From positions 992,001 through 1,056,000 of the forward strand of contig CANMOV010000001.1 of assembly GCA_947499565.1 (NCBI GenBank): 64,000 bases of DNA, in the 5' to 3' direction. A program made the position numbers and the translations under genes. The stretch comes from an uncultured Croceitalea sp. Its GTDB lineage: Bacteria; Bacteroidota; Bacteroidia; Flavobacteriales; Flavobacteriaceae. Shown piece after piece: positions 27,358-35,224 of this stretch. The stretch's first letter is position 1; the number at the start of each line of letters is the position of its first letter. The notes beneath the pieces were generated by a model. It was not told the origin of the DNA and ran no database searches. It worked only from the letters and a program-made list of their open reading frames with translations.

Positions 27358-27399
27358 TTTGTTTTATTTATTGGTTTCTTAAAAATACAAAAAGATGTT

Positions 27400-28053
27400 T
27401 TATTCTAAGTAACGAGCAATAATTCCTTCCACGTCATTTATAGATTTCTTTGTCCAATCCAATTTCTTTTCTAAAACCTCTAGTTCCGACAATTGCCATG
27501 GGCACTTAGATTTCCTTAGGTCATCCAAAAGTTCTTGAAGAATAATTGCTGCTGAAACAGAAATATTTAAACTCTCCGAAAAGCCCACCATGGGTATTTT
27601 TAGAAATCCATCTGCCTTTTGCAAAACAGCATCGCTTAAACCTTCTTTTTCAGTACCAAAAAACAGTGCTGTTTTTGATGTGACCTTAAAATCAGACAAC
27701 AAGTTAGAATTGTTATGTGGTGTAGTTGCAATAATTTCATATCCACCCTCTTTTAAAGTAGTAATGCATTCATCTGTAGTTTGATAACGATGAACATCTA
27801 TCCACTGTTCTGCGCCCATAGCTATATTCTTATCTAGTCGCTTTCCAAACCTATCTTCAACAACATGAACATTTTGCACGCCAAAAGCATCGCAGCTCCT
27901 AATTACAGCACTTGTGTTATGTAATTGGTATACATCTTCTATCGCAACGGTAAGAAACCGTGTTCGTTTAGAAAGCACATCTAAAAATCGTTGTTTCCTT
28001 TCTTCTGTAACAAAACCCTCTAAATACGTTAACAAGTCGTAATCAAAATGCAT
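27400..28053 (-). CDS. TrmH family RNA 2'-O-methyltransferase
   Basis: A 217-residue SPOUT-class RNA ribose methyltransferase. Motif 1 is HNTSAVIRSCDAFGVQNVHVV (split here by residue 45-65), motif 2 is ALFFGTEKEGLS near residue 130, and motif 3 is IPMVGFSESLNISVSAAIIL near 155-175. Size and motifs are closest to tRNA (Gm18) methyltransferase TrmH, but the RNA target is not certain from sequence. It is divergent from the sirtuin gene across 41 bp. Confidence 0.91.
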   Translation of the reverse strand: MHFDYDLLTYLEGFVTEERKQRFLDVLSKRTRFLTVAIEDVYQLHNTSAVIRSCDAFGVQNVHVVEDRFGKRLDKNIAMGAEQWIDVHRYQTTDECITTLKEGGYEIIATTPHNNSNLLSDFKVTSKTALFFGTEKEGLSDAVLQKADGFLKIPMVGFSESLNISVSAAIILQELLDDLRKSKCPWQLSELEVLEKKLDWTKKSINDVEGIIARYLE

Positions 28054-28081
28054 AAAGCAAGATAATAAAATCTGAAAATGT

Positions 28082-28089
28082 TAATTTTG
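28082..28089 (+). promoter_or_regulatory. -7 box very close to the sirtuin start
   Basis: TAATTTTG matches TAnnTTTG and ends five bases before the ATG. If used, the mRNA would be nearly leaderless. No clear -33 TTG at the right distance. Confidence 0.3.
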
Positions 28090-28094
28090 AGTTT

Positions 28095-28787
28095 ATGAGG
28101 AAGAAAAAAATTGTGGTACTTACTGGTGCTGGAATGAGTGCGGAAAGTGGTCTAAAAACTTTTCGAGATGCTAATGGACTCTGGGAAGGCCATGATGTAA
28201 TGGAAGTTGCATCTCCGCAAGGATTTGCTAAAAATCCAGAATTAGTTTTCGAGTTCTATAATCAACGTAGGAGACAGTTATTACAAGTAACACCTAATGA
28301 TGGACATAAGGCTTTAGTTGCACTAGAAAAAGAGTTTCATGTAAATATCATTACTCAAAATGTAGATAATTTACATGAGCAAGCCGGAAGCAAGAATGTC
28401 CTCCATCTACATGGAGAGTTACTAAAAGTAAGGAGCATAATAGATGAAAGTAAAGTGCTAGATTGGACTAGAGATTTAAATCTAGGTGACATAGATGATA
28501 AAGGAAATCAATTACGTCCTCACATCGTTTGGTTTGGAGAAATGGTCCCAATGCTGGAACCTGCAATAACCATAACCCAAGAAGCAGATATATTAATAAT
28601 TATTGGAACATCTATGCAAGTTTATCCAGCTGCTAGTCTAGTAAATTATGTTACCAATGATACTCCAATCTACTTTATAGATCCAAAGCCAAGTGTAAAT
28701 GCAGCTGACTTCAACAATTTAAGTATCATACCTCAAAATGCATCAAAAGGAGTTCCTAATCTTGTAACAAAGCTGATTGGTACTTGA
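28095..28787 (+). CDS. SIR2 family NAD-dependent protein deacylase lacking the zinc cysteines
   Basis: A 230-residue sirtuin that removes acyl groups from lysines using NAD. Present: GAGMSAESGLKTFRD (NAD loop), FYNQRRRQL, in which the Tyr and Arg spaced like the acyl-carboxylate-binding pair of class III sirtuins suggest succinyl/malonyl preference, TQNVDNLHEQAG, and the catalytic HLHGEL. The region after the catalytic His, where two CxxC pairs bind zinc in most sirtuins, reads LLKVRSIIDESKVLDW with no cysteine. PHIVWFGEMVP follows normally. The zinc-less form seems usual in Flavobacteriia. Its 3' end overlaps the convergent haem-binding gene by 32 bp. Confidence 0.92.
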   Translation: MRKKKIVVLTGAGMSAESGLKTFRDANGLWEGHDVMEVASPQGFAKNPELVFEFYNQRRRQLLQVTPNDGHKALVALEKEFHVNIITQNVDNLHEQAGSKNVLHLHGELLKVRSIIDESKVLDWTRDLNLGDIDDKGNQLRPHIVWFGEMVPMLEPAITITQEADILIIIGTSMQVYPAASLVNYVTNDTPIYFIDPKPSVNAADFNNLSIIPQNASKGVPNLVTKLIGT

Positions 28788-29232
28788 GCCTAGTTTCCTT
28801 TGCCCAGGTCATTAAAAGCTTACGTTGTTCATCTGTAAAATGCGCTTCACCATGAGTCCAAGTATATTCTTTTAAAGGCATTTCTCCCTCTTCTACCTCT
28901 TCTATCAACTCTTCTAACTTATGGTCTTTTTTCTTAGCAGAATAATTTGCCCACTCAGAAAAATTTAATTCGCCTTTACCGTGCCTAATATGGTCATCCA
29001 TCCAATAGGAAACAGGTGCTATATTGCTGTACCATGGATAAGCAGTATTGTTACTGTGGCAATCATAGCAAGCTGTTTTTAAAAGCGCTTTGACAGTGGA
29101 AGGTGGATTCGTCTCTAGCTCAAAAGCAGCAACATAATCTAACTCCTCAGTAGTATTTTTATCCGGTCTAAAAAATTGCATTCCAATAAACACAACTAAA
29201 AGTATAATTGCTATTTTTTTTAGTATTTTCAT
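28756..29232 (-). CDS. haem-binding domain protein (c-type CXXCH)
   Basis: A 158-residue protein with an N-terminal membrane anchor or signal (ILKKIAIILLVVFIGMQFF). A single c-type haem motif, CYDCHSNNTAYPWYSNIAPV, lies near residue 55. The HIRHGKGELNFSEW and MPLKEYTWTHGEA segments are typical of the Haem_bd family. It should be periplasmic, with a possible role in electron transfer or sensing; the partner is unknown. Its 3' end overlaps the convergent sirtuin gene. Confidence 0.88.
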   Translation of the reverse strand: MKILKKIAIILLVVFIGMQFFRPDKNTTEELDYVAAFELETNPPSTVKALLKTACYDCHSNNTAYPWYSNIAPVSYWMDDHIRHGKGELNFSEWANYSAKKKDHKLEELIEEVEEGEMPLKEYTWTHGEAHFTDEQRKLLMTWAKETRLKYQSALLQD

Positions 29233-29263
29233 TTCAAAAGGTTTACGATAAAATTAATTTTTT

Positions 29264-29836
29264 GTGACTAAAGAACATCTACATCTGCGACTTAATTCTG
29301 GGCGCTTATCAAAAAATAAAATTTTAGAACTAGTCGAAGAACTTTTACATGCTCCAGATTTAGTTGGTGAACTCTTAAAAGCAATTTGGATAGAAGATAA
29401 AGAAAATACCTTTAACGCTAGTTGGGTTTTTGACCATTTAATGCGAAAGAAATTAGACTTCCTATTACCATTTATTGATGATTTTGCTAATGGTTTAGAA
29501 AACTTAGAGTCAGAATCTTGCATTAGACCAATGGCGCATGTATGCGAATTGTTAGTATTGGCTAAATACAAAAAAAAGAACCCAAAATACATAAGAGGTC
29601 TTAGTAGTAGTGTTTTAGAAAAGATAGTTAGTGCTTGCTTTGATTGGCTAATAGGCACAAGAAAAGTGGCTGCCAAAGTTTTTGCCATGACAAGTTTGCT
29701 CCATTTAGGAACAGAGTTTAAATGGATTCACCCTGAATTGAAACCTATTCTAGAAAACTCCATATCTACAGGAACTGTAGGCTATAAAAATAGAGCCCAG
29801 AAAACATTGGAAGAACTTAAGAAACTTGGTTATTAA
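29264..29836 (+). CDS. conserved hypothetical protein upstream of purB
   Basis: A 190-residue soluble, alpha-helical protein with no recognised domain. Helical segments repeat in HEAT-like fashion (KNKILELVEELLHAPDLVGE, WVFDHLMRKKLDFLLPFID, TRKVAAKVFAMTSLLHLG), a pattern that would suit a scaffold. The start is a GTG; I see no better ATG. It lies 44 bp before purB on the same strand. Some databases give such neighbours the label adenylosuccinate lyase by mistake; nothing here supports that activity. Function is unknown. Confidence 0.7.
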   Translation: MTKEHLHLRLNSGRLSKNKILELVEELLHAPDLVGELLKAIWIEDKENTFNASWVFDHLMRKKLDFLLPFIDDFANGLENLESESCIRPMAHVCELLVLAKYKKKNPKYIRGLSSSVLEKIVSACFDWLIGTRKVAAKVFAMTSLLHLGTEFKWIHPELKPILENSISTGTVGYKNRAQKTLEELKKLGY

Positions 29837-29852
29837 ACTCTCTAAGTTTAAG

Positions 29853-29860
29853 TATCTTTG
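29853..29860 (+). promoter_or_regulatory. Bacteroidota -7 box of purB
   Basis: TATCTTTG matches TAnnTTTG and lies 20 bases before the purB ATG. The -33 TTG is not at standard spacing (24 bases away), so the match is partial. Confidence 0.4.
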
Positions 29861-29880
29861 CCGCTTAAAATCTGTATCTG

Positions 29881-31224
29881 ATGTCTTTGAATCAATTGAA
29901 TGCTATCTCACCCATAGATGGTCGTTATCGCAATAAAACAGAAGCTTTAGGGAATTATTTCTCCGAAGAGGCACTTATTAAGTATCGTGTTCAAGTAGAG
30001 ATTGAATACTTTATTGCACTTTGCGAAATTCCTTTGCCACAGCTTGCAGATTTTAATACGGCCAAATTTTCAGAACTTCAAAGCATTTATCAACAATTTT
30101 CATCCCAAGATGCTAGTGCTATCAAGGAAATTGAAAAAACCACAAATCATGATGTAAAAGCTGTAGAGTATTTTATCAAAGAGAAGTTTGATGATTTAGG
30201 ATTAAGTCAATACAAAGAGTTTATCCATTTTGGATTAACATCACAAGACATTAATAATACTGCTGTTCCATTTTCTATTAAAGCAGCAATGAATGATTCT
30301 TATGTGCCAGCATATTTTGAGGTTTTTGAAAAATTAAAAAATTTGGCCAAAGAATGGGAATCAATACCCATGTTGGCTAGAACACATGGACAACCTGCTT
30401 CCCCTACTCGATTGGGAAAAGAAATTGAGGTATATGTTGAGCGATTAAAGCAACAATTTGATTTATTGAATGACATTCCTTCTGCAGCAAAATTCGGCGG
30501 CGCTACAGGTAATTACAACGCACACCAGGTCGCATATCCATCGGTTGATTGGAAAGCCTTTGGAAAGGAGTTTGTTCAAGAAAAATTAGGCTTACACCAT
30601 TCTTTTCCTACCACTCAGATTGAGCACTATGACCACATGGCTGCTTTGTTTGACTGCCTTAAACGAATTAATACTATCATTATTGATTTAAATAGAGATA
30701 TGTGGACTTATATTTCTATGGACTATTTTAAACAAAAAATAAAAAAGGGAGAAGTAGGCTCTTCTGCCATGCCACATAAAGTAAATCCTATTGACTTTGA
30801 AAATTCTGAAGGAAACTTAGGCTTGGCAAATGCGTTATTTGAGCATTTATCTGCAAAACTACCGGTTTCTAGATTACAAAGAGACTTAACAGATAGTACA
30901 GTATTACGTAACGTTGGTGTTCCTTTTGCGCATACCTTAGTTGCATTTAAATCAACCTTAAAAGGATTGAATAAACTGGTTTTAAATGCTGAGAAGTTTG
31001 AGCAAGATTTAGAAAATAATTGGGCTGTAGTTGCTGAGGCTATACAAACCATTTTGAGGAGAGAAGGCTATCCAAATCCATATGAAGCGCTTAAGGGGTT
31101 GACCAGGACAAATGAGAAAATCAATCAGGCCTCAATTGCAAATTTTATTGAAACTCTAGAAGTTTCTGATACAATAAAAAAGGAGCTGAAGAATATTAGT
31201 CCTGCAAATTATACAGGCATTTAA
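29881..31224 (+). CDS. purB: adenylosuccinate lyase
   Basis: A 447-residue enzyme of the fumarase/aspartase superfamily. It splits SAICAR and adenylosuccinate in purine synthesis, releasing fumarate. Motifs: SPIDGRYRNKTE at the N-terminus, TTNHDVKAVEYF (His region), FGLTSQDINNTA, ARTHGQPASPT with the catalytic His, and the signature loop GEVGSSAMPHKVNPIDFEN around residues 292-310. The length is in the bacterial PurB range. It ends before a terminator shared with the convergent channel gene. Confidence 0.97.
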   Translation: MSLNQLNAISPIDGRYRNKTEALGNYFSEEALIKYRVQVEIEYFIALCEIPLPQLADFNTAKFSELQSIYQQFSSQDASAIKEIEKTTNHDVKAVEYFIKEKFDDLGLSQYKEFIHFGLTSQDINNTAVPFSIKAAMNDSYVPAYFEVFEKLKNLAKEWESIPMLARTHGQPASPTRLGKEIEVYVERLKQQFDLLNDIPSAAKFGGATGNYNAHQVAYPSVDWKAFGKEFVQEKLGLHHSFPTTQIEHYDHMAALFDCLKRINTIIIDLNRDMWTYISMDYFKQKIKKGEVGSSAMPHKVNPIDFENSEGNLGLANALFEHLSAKLPVSRLQRDLTDSTVLRNVGVPFAHTLVAFKSTLKGLNKLVLNAEKFEQDLENNWAVVAEAIQTILRREGYPNPYEALKGLTRTNEKINQASIANFIETLEVSDTIKKELKNISPANYTGI

Positions 31225-31230
31225 TTTAAA

Positions 31231-31275
31231 TGTCATTTCGTACCGAATGAAATGAGTGCGAGAAATCTCATTTTT
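31231..31275 (+). repeat. small interspersed repeat, GAGAAATCT type
   Basis: TGTCATTTCGTACCGAATGA (an imperfect palindrome) is followed by AATGAGTGCGAGAAATCTCA. A related copy is at 14191-14237 on the other strand. Confidence 0.45.
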
Positions 31276-31328
31276 AACCCTTAGGTTTTTCAGTCGTTCC
31301 TCCTTTGAAACAACTTTTCTACATAAAA

Positions 31329-31350
31329 AAGACCGCCAATTGGCGGTCTT
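31329..31350. terminator. bidirectional terminator shared by purB and the MscS channel gene
   Basis: A perfect inverted repeat AAGACCGCC-AATT-GGCGGTCTT with A/T runs on the flanks. It lies between two convergent genes. Confidence 0.8.
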
Positions 31351-31376
31351 CTATCATTATAGTAAATTAATAAATA

Positions 31377-32195
31377 CTACTTCCTTTCCTTAATAACTTC
31401 AACTTCATGTGGGTAAGGAATTTCAATTCCGGCCTTATCAAGGGCTAATTTGCAATTTTCATAGGTAGCAAAATATACATCCCAATAATCCTCAGGCTTT
31501 GCAAATGGTCTAACAGCAAAGTTTACAGAACTATCAGCAAGTTCTAAAACATTAACCGATGGAGCTGGATCTTGTAACACCTTGGGGTTAGAAGTTAATA
31601 CCTCCATCAACACTTCTTTTACCTGCTTTATATCCTCTTCATAAGCTACTCCAATTACAGTGTCCACACGAATTTTACCTTCAGCGGTGTAATTAGTAAT
31701 ATTCCCGTTTGCCATTGCGCCATTAGGAACTATTAAAAGTTTATTGTCCGGAGATACTAGTTTGGTAGTGAAAATTTCAATTTCCTTTACTACACCTAAT
31801 ACATCTTGGGCTTCTACTAAATCTCCTATTTTATAAGGCTTGAATATCATCAACAAAACACCACCTGCAAAATTAGATAGTGATCCTTGTAATGCGAGAC
31901 CTACTGCTAAACCTGCCGCTGCAATAACAGCTGCCAAACTTGTAGTTTCTACACCTAAAGTAGAAATAACGGTAATAATTAAAAATATCTTTAAACCCCA
32001 AGAAATAAGATTGGTTAAAAACTTTTGCAGGGATGTGTCATAAGAACCCTTAGACATCACTTTACTTACTGCTTTTACAATTTTTTTAATTACCCAAGAA
32101 CCAATGATATATATTGCAATAGCTCCTAAAACCTTTGGGCCATATTCAACTATAAAATCGATTCCTTTGTCTATCCAGATCTGCGCATTTTCCAT
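31377..32195 (-). CDS. small-conductance mechanosensitive channel (MscS family)
   Basis: A 272-residue inner-membrane channel that opens under hypo-osmotic stress. Three membrane helices are visible. The third is the pore-lining Ala/Gly-rich segment AAAGLAVGLALQGSLSNFAGG near residues 90-112, split here at the conserved LQGSLSNFAGG. The cytosolic beta domain follows (IGDLVEAQDVLGVVKEIEIF, then IVPNGAMANGNITNYT). Size is normal for MscS. It has its own gap upstream, behind the terminator of the DUF4252 operon. Confidence 0.94.
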   Translation of the reverse strand: MENAQIWIDKGIDFIVEYGPKVLGAIAIYIIGSWVIKKIVKAVSKVMSKGSYDTSLQKFLTNLISWGLKIFLIITVISTLGVETTSLAAVIAAAGLAVGLALQGSLSNFAGGVLLMIFKPYKIGDLVEAQDVLGVVKEIEIFTTKLVSPDNKLLIVPNGAMANGNITNYTAEGKIRVDTVIGVAYEEDIKQVKEVLMEVLTSNPKVLQDPAPSVNVLELADSSVNFAVRPFAKPEDYWDVYFATYENCKLALDKAGIEIPYPHEVEVIKERK

Positions 32196-32292
32196 AATAT
32201 TTTTAGTTTTTAGTGTTCTATATGCTTATGACACTAAAAATAACAAGAAGGTCACTACAATTCTAGGTTATGTAATAATTTAATGCAAAAAA

Positions 32293-32324
32293 AATCCTGA
32301 ATTATCAAATGACAATTCAGGATT
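32293..32324 (-). terminator. rho-independent terminator of the sigma/DUF4252 operon
   Basis: An 11-bp perfect stem, AATCCTGAATT/AATTCAGGATT, with a 10-base loop. It is followed on the minus strand by eight Ts, just after the last DUF4252 gene. Confidence 0.85.
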
Positions 32325-32345
32325 CTATATAATCAGCTGTTTGGT

Positions 32346-32885
32346 TTATCCTTTTAAAAATTTTCCTATCTCTCCGAGTCCTTCTCCCTTATAATCAGAC
32401 TTTTGGATTGCTTGCATAAGTTGCATTACATCAGCTGGATTCATATCCTTACCAAGAACACGGACTAAAGCAAAGCCTTTGTCTTTACTGTCACCATATA
32501 TAATAACTTCGTCTATAGCATCATCGTCCCCTAAGTATTTAATGACTCCTTTTCCAAATTCAGAATTAATTTTCATGAGTTCAACAAACTCATCATTTTT
32601 TAAAATCTCTTTTACTTTGGCCTTCTCTAACTTATAGTCAGTACTGTTATCTGAAGTTTTACGAAAAGCCAATAAATTAAATTTCTTTAAAGATGAAACT
32701 GCTTTCTTCTGTTTATCTGTAAGTTCTACCTCATCCATTTTTAAAATACTAGCGGGAATATCAAGAGAGATAAAATTTGGATTCTCTTTATTATCAACAT
32801 AATACTCCTGAAGGCTTTGTTGTGAAGAACAACCAGCTAAAAAAACTATAGCTAGGCTAAACATGTATTTTATTAATTGTTTCAT
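32346..32885 (-). CDS. DUF4252 family lipoprotein (third paralogue)
   Basis: A 179-residue lipoprotein: signal MFSLAIVFLAGC with the lipobox Cys near residue 19, then a helical and mixed domain with LLAFRKTSDNSTDYKLEKAK. A C-terminal part (VIIYGDSKDKGFALVRVLGK) aligns in pattern with its two upstream paralogues. I start at the ATG that gives this clean lipoprotein signal. The frame is open 13 codons upstream, but that would overlap the previous gene. It is the last gene of the sigma operon. DUF4252 has no known function; this copy is the most diverged. Confidence 0.82.
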   Translation of the reverse strand: MKQLIKYMFSLAIVFLAGCSSQQSLQEYYVDNKENPNFISLDIPASILKMDEVELTDKQKKAVSSLKKFNLLAFRKTSDNSTDYKLEKAKVKEILKNDEFVELMKINSEFGKGVIKYLGDDDAIDEVIIYGDSKDKGFALVRVLGKDMNPADVMQLMQAIQKSDYKGEGLGEIGKFLKG

Positions 32886-32907
32886 TTTCTGTTTTTTTGA
32901 TTGGTTA

Positions 32908-33444
32908 TTACTTACTCTTTTCACTAGCTTTTTTTAGCGAAGGATGTAATTGCATCTTATTTACTAAAGCTCCTATTTTGTCCAGTTCAATTTTTCCGTT
33001 CATTGTTACAAGTACTGTTTCTGGAGTCTTATCACTTTTATTATCTATTCCTGTAACAAACATAAAAAGTTGACTTACCACATTATCATTATTTGTACTC
33101 TTAACATAAAAATCTACCTGAGCATCTTCATCACGTACACGCATTAATTCTTCCATAGAAGATTTTCTAAGATAAGATTTTACAGTTTGCTTCATATCAA
33201 CTGAAGCAGCTCTATTTTCCGAAATATAAATCTTAATCTCATTGATATTCTCTGCTAAATCGATAAAATCTCTTGCTTCCTTACTTTTCTCATTTGCAGA
33301 CATGCTTGCTACTATGCCCAACATGCTTTTATTTATGGTAAGCGTTCCAACATTGTCAGAATCTATATACTTATCAAACGCTTTTTGTGCAAATGTGCTT
33401 GTGGTAAATGCTATTGCTATAATTGATAAAACTAATTTTTTCAT
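32908..33444 (-). CDS. DUF4252 family exported protein (second paralogue)
   Basis: A 178-residue protein with a signal peptide (ending TSTFAQ) and a DUF4252 domain. A shared motif, SMEELMRVRDEDAQVDFYVK, is nearly identical in position to MEELMRVKDKDA of the gene upstream. The end is a Lys/Ser-rich tail. It sits 113 bp after the first paralogue and 22 bp before the third. Unlike the third, it has no lipobox and is probably periplasmic. Function is unknown; the operon context suggests a part in a sigma-controlled envelope response. Confidence 0.83.
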   Translation of the reverse strand: MKKLVLSIIAIAFTTSTFAQKAFDKYIDSDNVGTLTINKSMLGIVASMSANEKSKEARDFIDLAENINEIKIYISENRAASVDMKQTVKSYLRKSSMEELMRVRDEDAQVDFYVKSTNNDNVVSQLFMFVTGIDNKSDKTPETVLVTMNGKIELDKIGALVNKMQLHPSLKKASEKSK

Positions 33445-33557
33445 GTTTGTTCTTTTTTTGATTGATGCTTCGACTTAGCTCAGCACAGGTTTAAAACAAT
33501 GAACAACCCAATTTGAATTGCTCATTGTTTTTGTGTTTAATGATTGATGGTTGTTTT

Positions 33558-34097
33558 CTATTGTTTATCGCCTGCCTTGTTTAACTCTTTAGGCAAATTC
33601 ATTTTGTTTGTTAGGGAGCTGATTTTGTTCAAATCAATGTCACCTGTTAAGCTCAATAATACGGTTTCAAACTTTCTACCATTAGCTTCTATTTCTTTAA
33701 TGCCAGTCATAAACATTAAAAGTTCTCTAACGTGATCGGCATCTTTACCTTCTTTGATATAGAATTTAATATTAGCGTCTTTGTCTTTTACACGCATTAA
33801 TTCTTCCATTCTGTTACCAGATAAATACTTAGTTACAGAACCTTTCATATCATCTCCAATAGACTTATTATCTGTTGTAAATACTTTAAGACCAGTAACG
33901 CTTGTTGCTATGTCCATAAAGTCTTGAGATTCTTGATCTTCCATATCAATATCCATTTTTGCTAAAAGTTCGAAAGCTTTTTTAGAAACAACTACTGTTG
34001 TAACATCTTCCAAGTCTTCATACTTATCAAAAAGTGATTGTGAAAATCCTGATATTGGTAAAATCGCGATTAATAAAATTAATATACTCTTCTTCAT
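33558..34097 (-). CDS. DUF4252 family exported protein (first paralogue)
   Basis: A 179-residue protein with a signal peptide (ending ISGFSQ), then LFDKYEDLEDVTTVVVSKKA and the family motif NRMEELMRVKDKDANIKFYI near residue 105. It is followed by RELLMFMTGIKEIEANGRKF. It begins 11 bp after the membrane-anchored anti-sigma-like gene. Together with the two paralogues downstream it looks like a tandem duplication that has diverged, one copy becoming a lipoprotein. Confidence 0.83.
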   Translation of the reverse strand: MKKSILILLIAILPISGFSQSLFDKYEDLEDVTTVVVSKKAFELLAKMDIDMEDQESQDFMDIATSVTGLKVFTTDNKSIGDDMKGSVTKYLSGNRMEELMRVKDKDANIKFYIKEGKDADHVRELLMFMTGIKEIEANGRKFETVLLSLTGDIDLNKISSLTNKMNLPKELNKAGDKQ

Positions 34098-34108
34098 TTT
34101 TTTAAATT

Positions 34109-34546
34109 TTAATTGTCGTTGTAAATTTTTGATGTTGTTGCTTCAAACTCTTTTAGGTAAGTCATCTTTTCGGTGCCTTTACCAAAATTCACTGCTAAAA
34201 GATTTAAAGCTTCTTTTGTTTGTTGATAGGCAATTTCTGCCTCTCTTCTATCTTGATAATCCTGATATTGGTCAGGTCCAAAATAGATTCCAAGGAATAA
34301 TACGGCCACTGCAGCAACGGAAATCCATTTGTAATTGAATTTTCTTCTAGTGTTTAATGGAACCTGCTTTGTGTACTGTTCTTCTTTGGCTTTAGAAAAA
34401 TAGTTAAACATTGGTCTGTATTGTTCAAGATGTGTTGCAACACTTTCTTGTGCAAAATACTCCCGTAATGCTTCCTCTTCAGTAACCGTAGTGGTAGCCT
34501 CAAAGTACTTTTCTAATAAGTTTTCTATGTTTTTATCCAATTCCAT
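34109..34546 (-). CDS. single-pass membrane protein, candidate anti-sigma factor
   Basis: A 145-residue protein: a cytosolic N-terminal part of ~65 residues (NIENLLEKYFEATTTVTEEE), one membrane helix (WISVAAVAVLFLGIYFG, residues ~70-86), and a short periplasmic helical tail. The layout is that of an anti-sigma factor, and the gene overlaps the end of the sigma gene by 14 bp, as anti-sigma genes often do. No zinc (HxxxCxxC) motif is seen, so it is not a ZAS-type anti-sigma. The ATG start is preferred; a TTG five codons upstream is possible. The role is inferred from position and topology. Confidence 0.72.
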   Translation of the reverse strand: MELDKNIENLLEKYFEATTTVTEEEALREYFAQESVATHLEQYRPMFNYFSKAKEEQYTKQVPLNTRRKFNYKWISVAAVAVLFLGIYFGPDQYQDYQDRREAEIAYQQTKEALNLLAVNFGKGTEKMTYLKEFEATTSKIYNDN

Positions 34547-35042
34547 AGTTATGTTTTTCAATCAATTTTTCTCTAACTGTTTTTCTTGCTCTTGATAGCC
34601 CTACTCTTACTGCTGTAGGCTTCATATCTAGTAATTCGCATATTTCGTCAAAATCATATTCTTCTACATCTCGCAATTGCAATATCATTTTTTGTTGTTC
34701 CGGCAACTCCTCCATGATACGTTCTACCCAATCTACACTATCCTCTGCCTCTATTTGCTTCTGTAGTGATGTTCGCTCATCACTATAATTGCTATGGACC
34801 AGCTTTAAATTACTGGCTTGTTTAGATTTTAATCGGTCTAGACAAAAATTCTTTGTCATAGTCATTGCAAAGGCTTCTACATTATTGTATTTGTCCATTG
34901 CATCGTTCTTAGACCAGAGTTTTAGCAAAATTTCTTGCGTAGCATCTTCAGCTTCCTCTCTAGAGACCAATAATCGTTTGGCCATTCTATAAAGTTTATC
35001 CTTAAAAGGCATTACCAAGTTTAAAAACTCGCTCTGTTTCAT
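34533..35042 (-). CDS. ECF-type RNA polymerase sigma-70 factor
   Basis: A 169-residue sigma factor with only regions 2 and 4. Region 2 reads LYRMAKRLLVSREEAEDATQ and EILLKLWSKNDAMDKYNNVE. Region 4 (residues ~110-165) includes LPEQQKMILQLRDVEEYDFD and the DNA-binding helix MKPTAVRVGLSRARKTVREK. It leads the operon with the anti-sigma-like gene and three DUF4252 genes. A GTAAC/CGTC element lies upstream and could be its own target promoter. Confidence 0.94.
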   Translation of the reverse strand: MKQSEFLNLVMPFKDKLYRMAKRLLVSREEAEDATQEILLKLWSKNDAMDKYNNVEAFAMTMTKNFCLDRLKSKQASNLKLVHSNYSDERTSLQKQIEAEDSVDWVERIMEELPEQQKMILQLRDVEEYDFDEICELLDMKPTAVRVGLSRARKTVREKLIEKHNYGIG

Positions 35043-35091
35043 TTTGGTTTTTAGGTTGTTACAAGCACAATTTTGATGCTTATATTAGGAA

Positions 35092-35117
35092 GACGACGTA
35101 TAACGAATTTTGTTACA
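35092..35117 (-). promoter_or_regulatory. candidate ECF-sigma promoter of the sigma/DUF4252 operon
   Basis: On the minus strand, TGTAACAAA is followed by CGTCGTC. GTAAC and CGTC are 16 bases apart, like many ECF -35/-10 pairs, and lie about 50 bases before the sigma ATG. Autoregulation is an inference. Confidence 0.45.
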
Positions 35118-35224
35118 ATTAATTTTTATTTCCTCTAGTTGTAAGTAAATTAGGGTTTTTAAAACTAAAGTTGTTATATAAGTATTAGGATTGTAACACC
35201 TTTGGAATACTAATTGCAGTGAAA

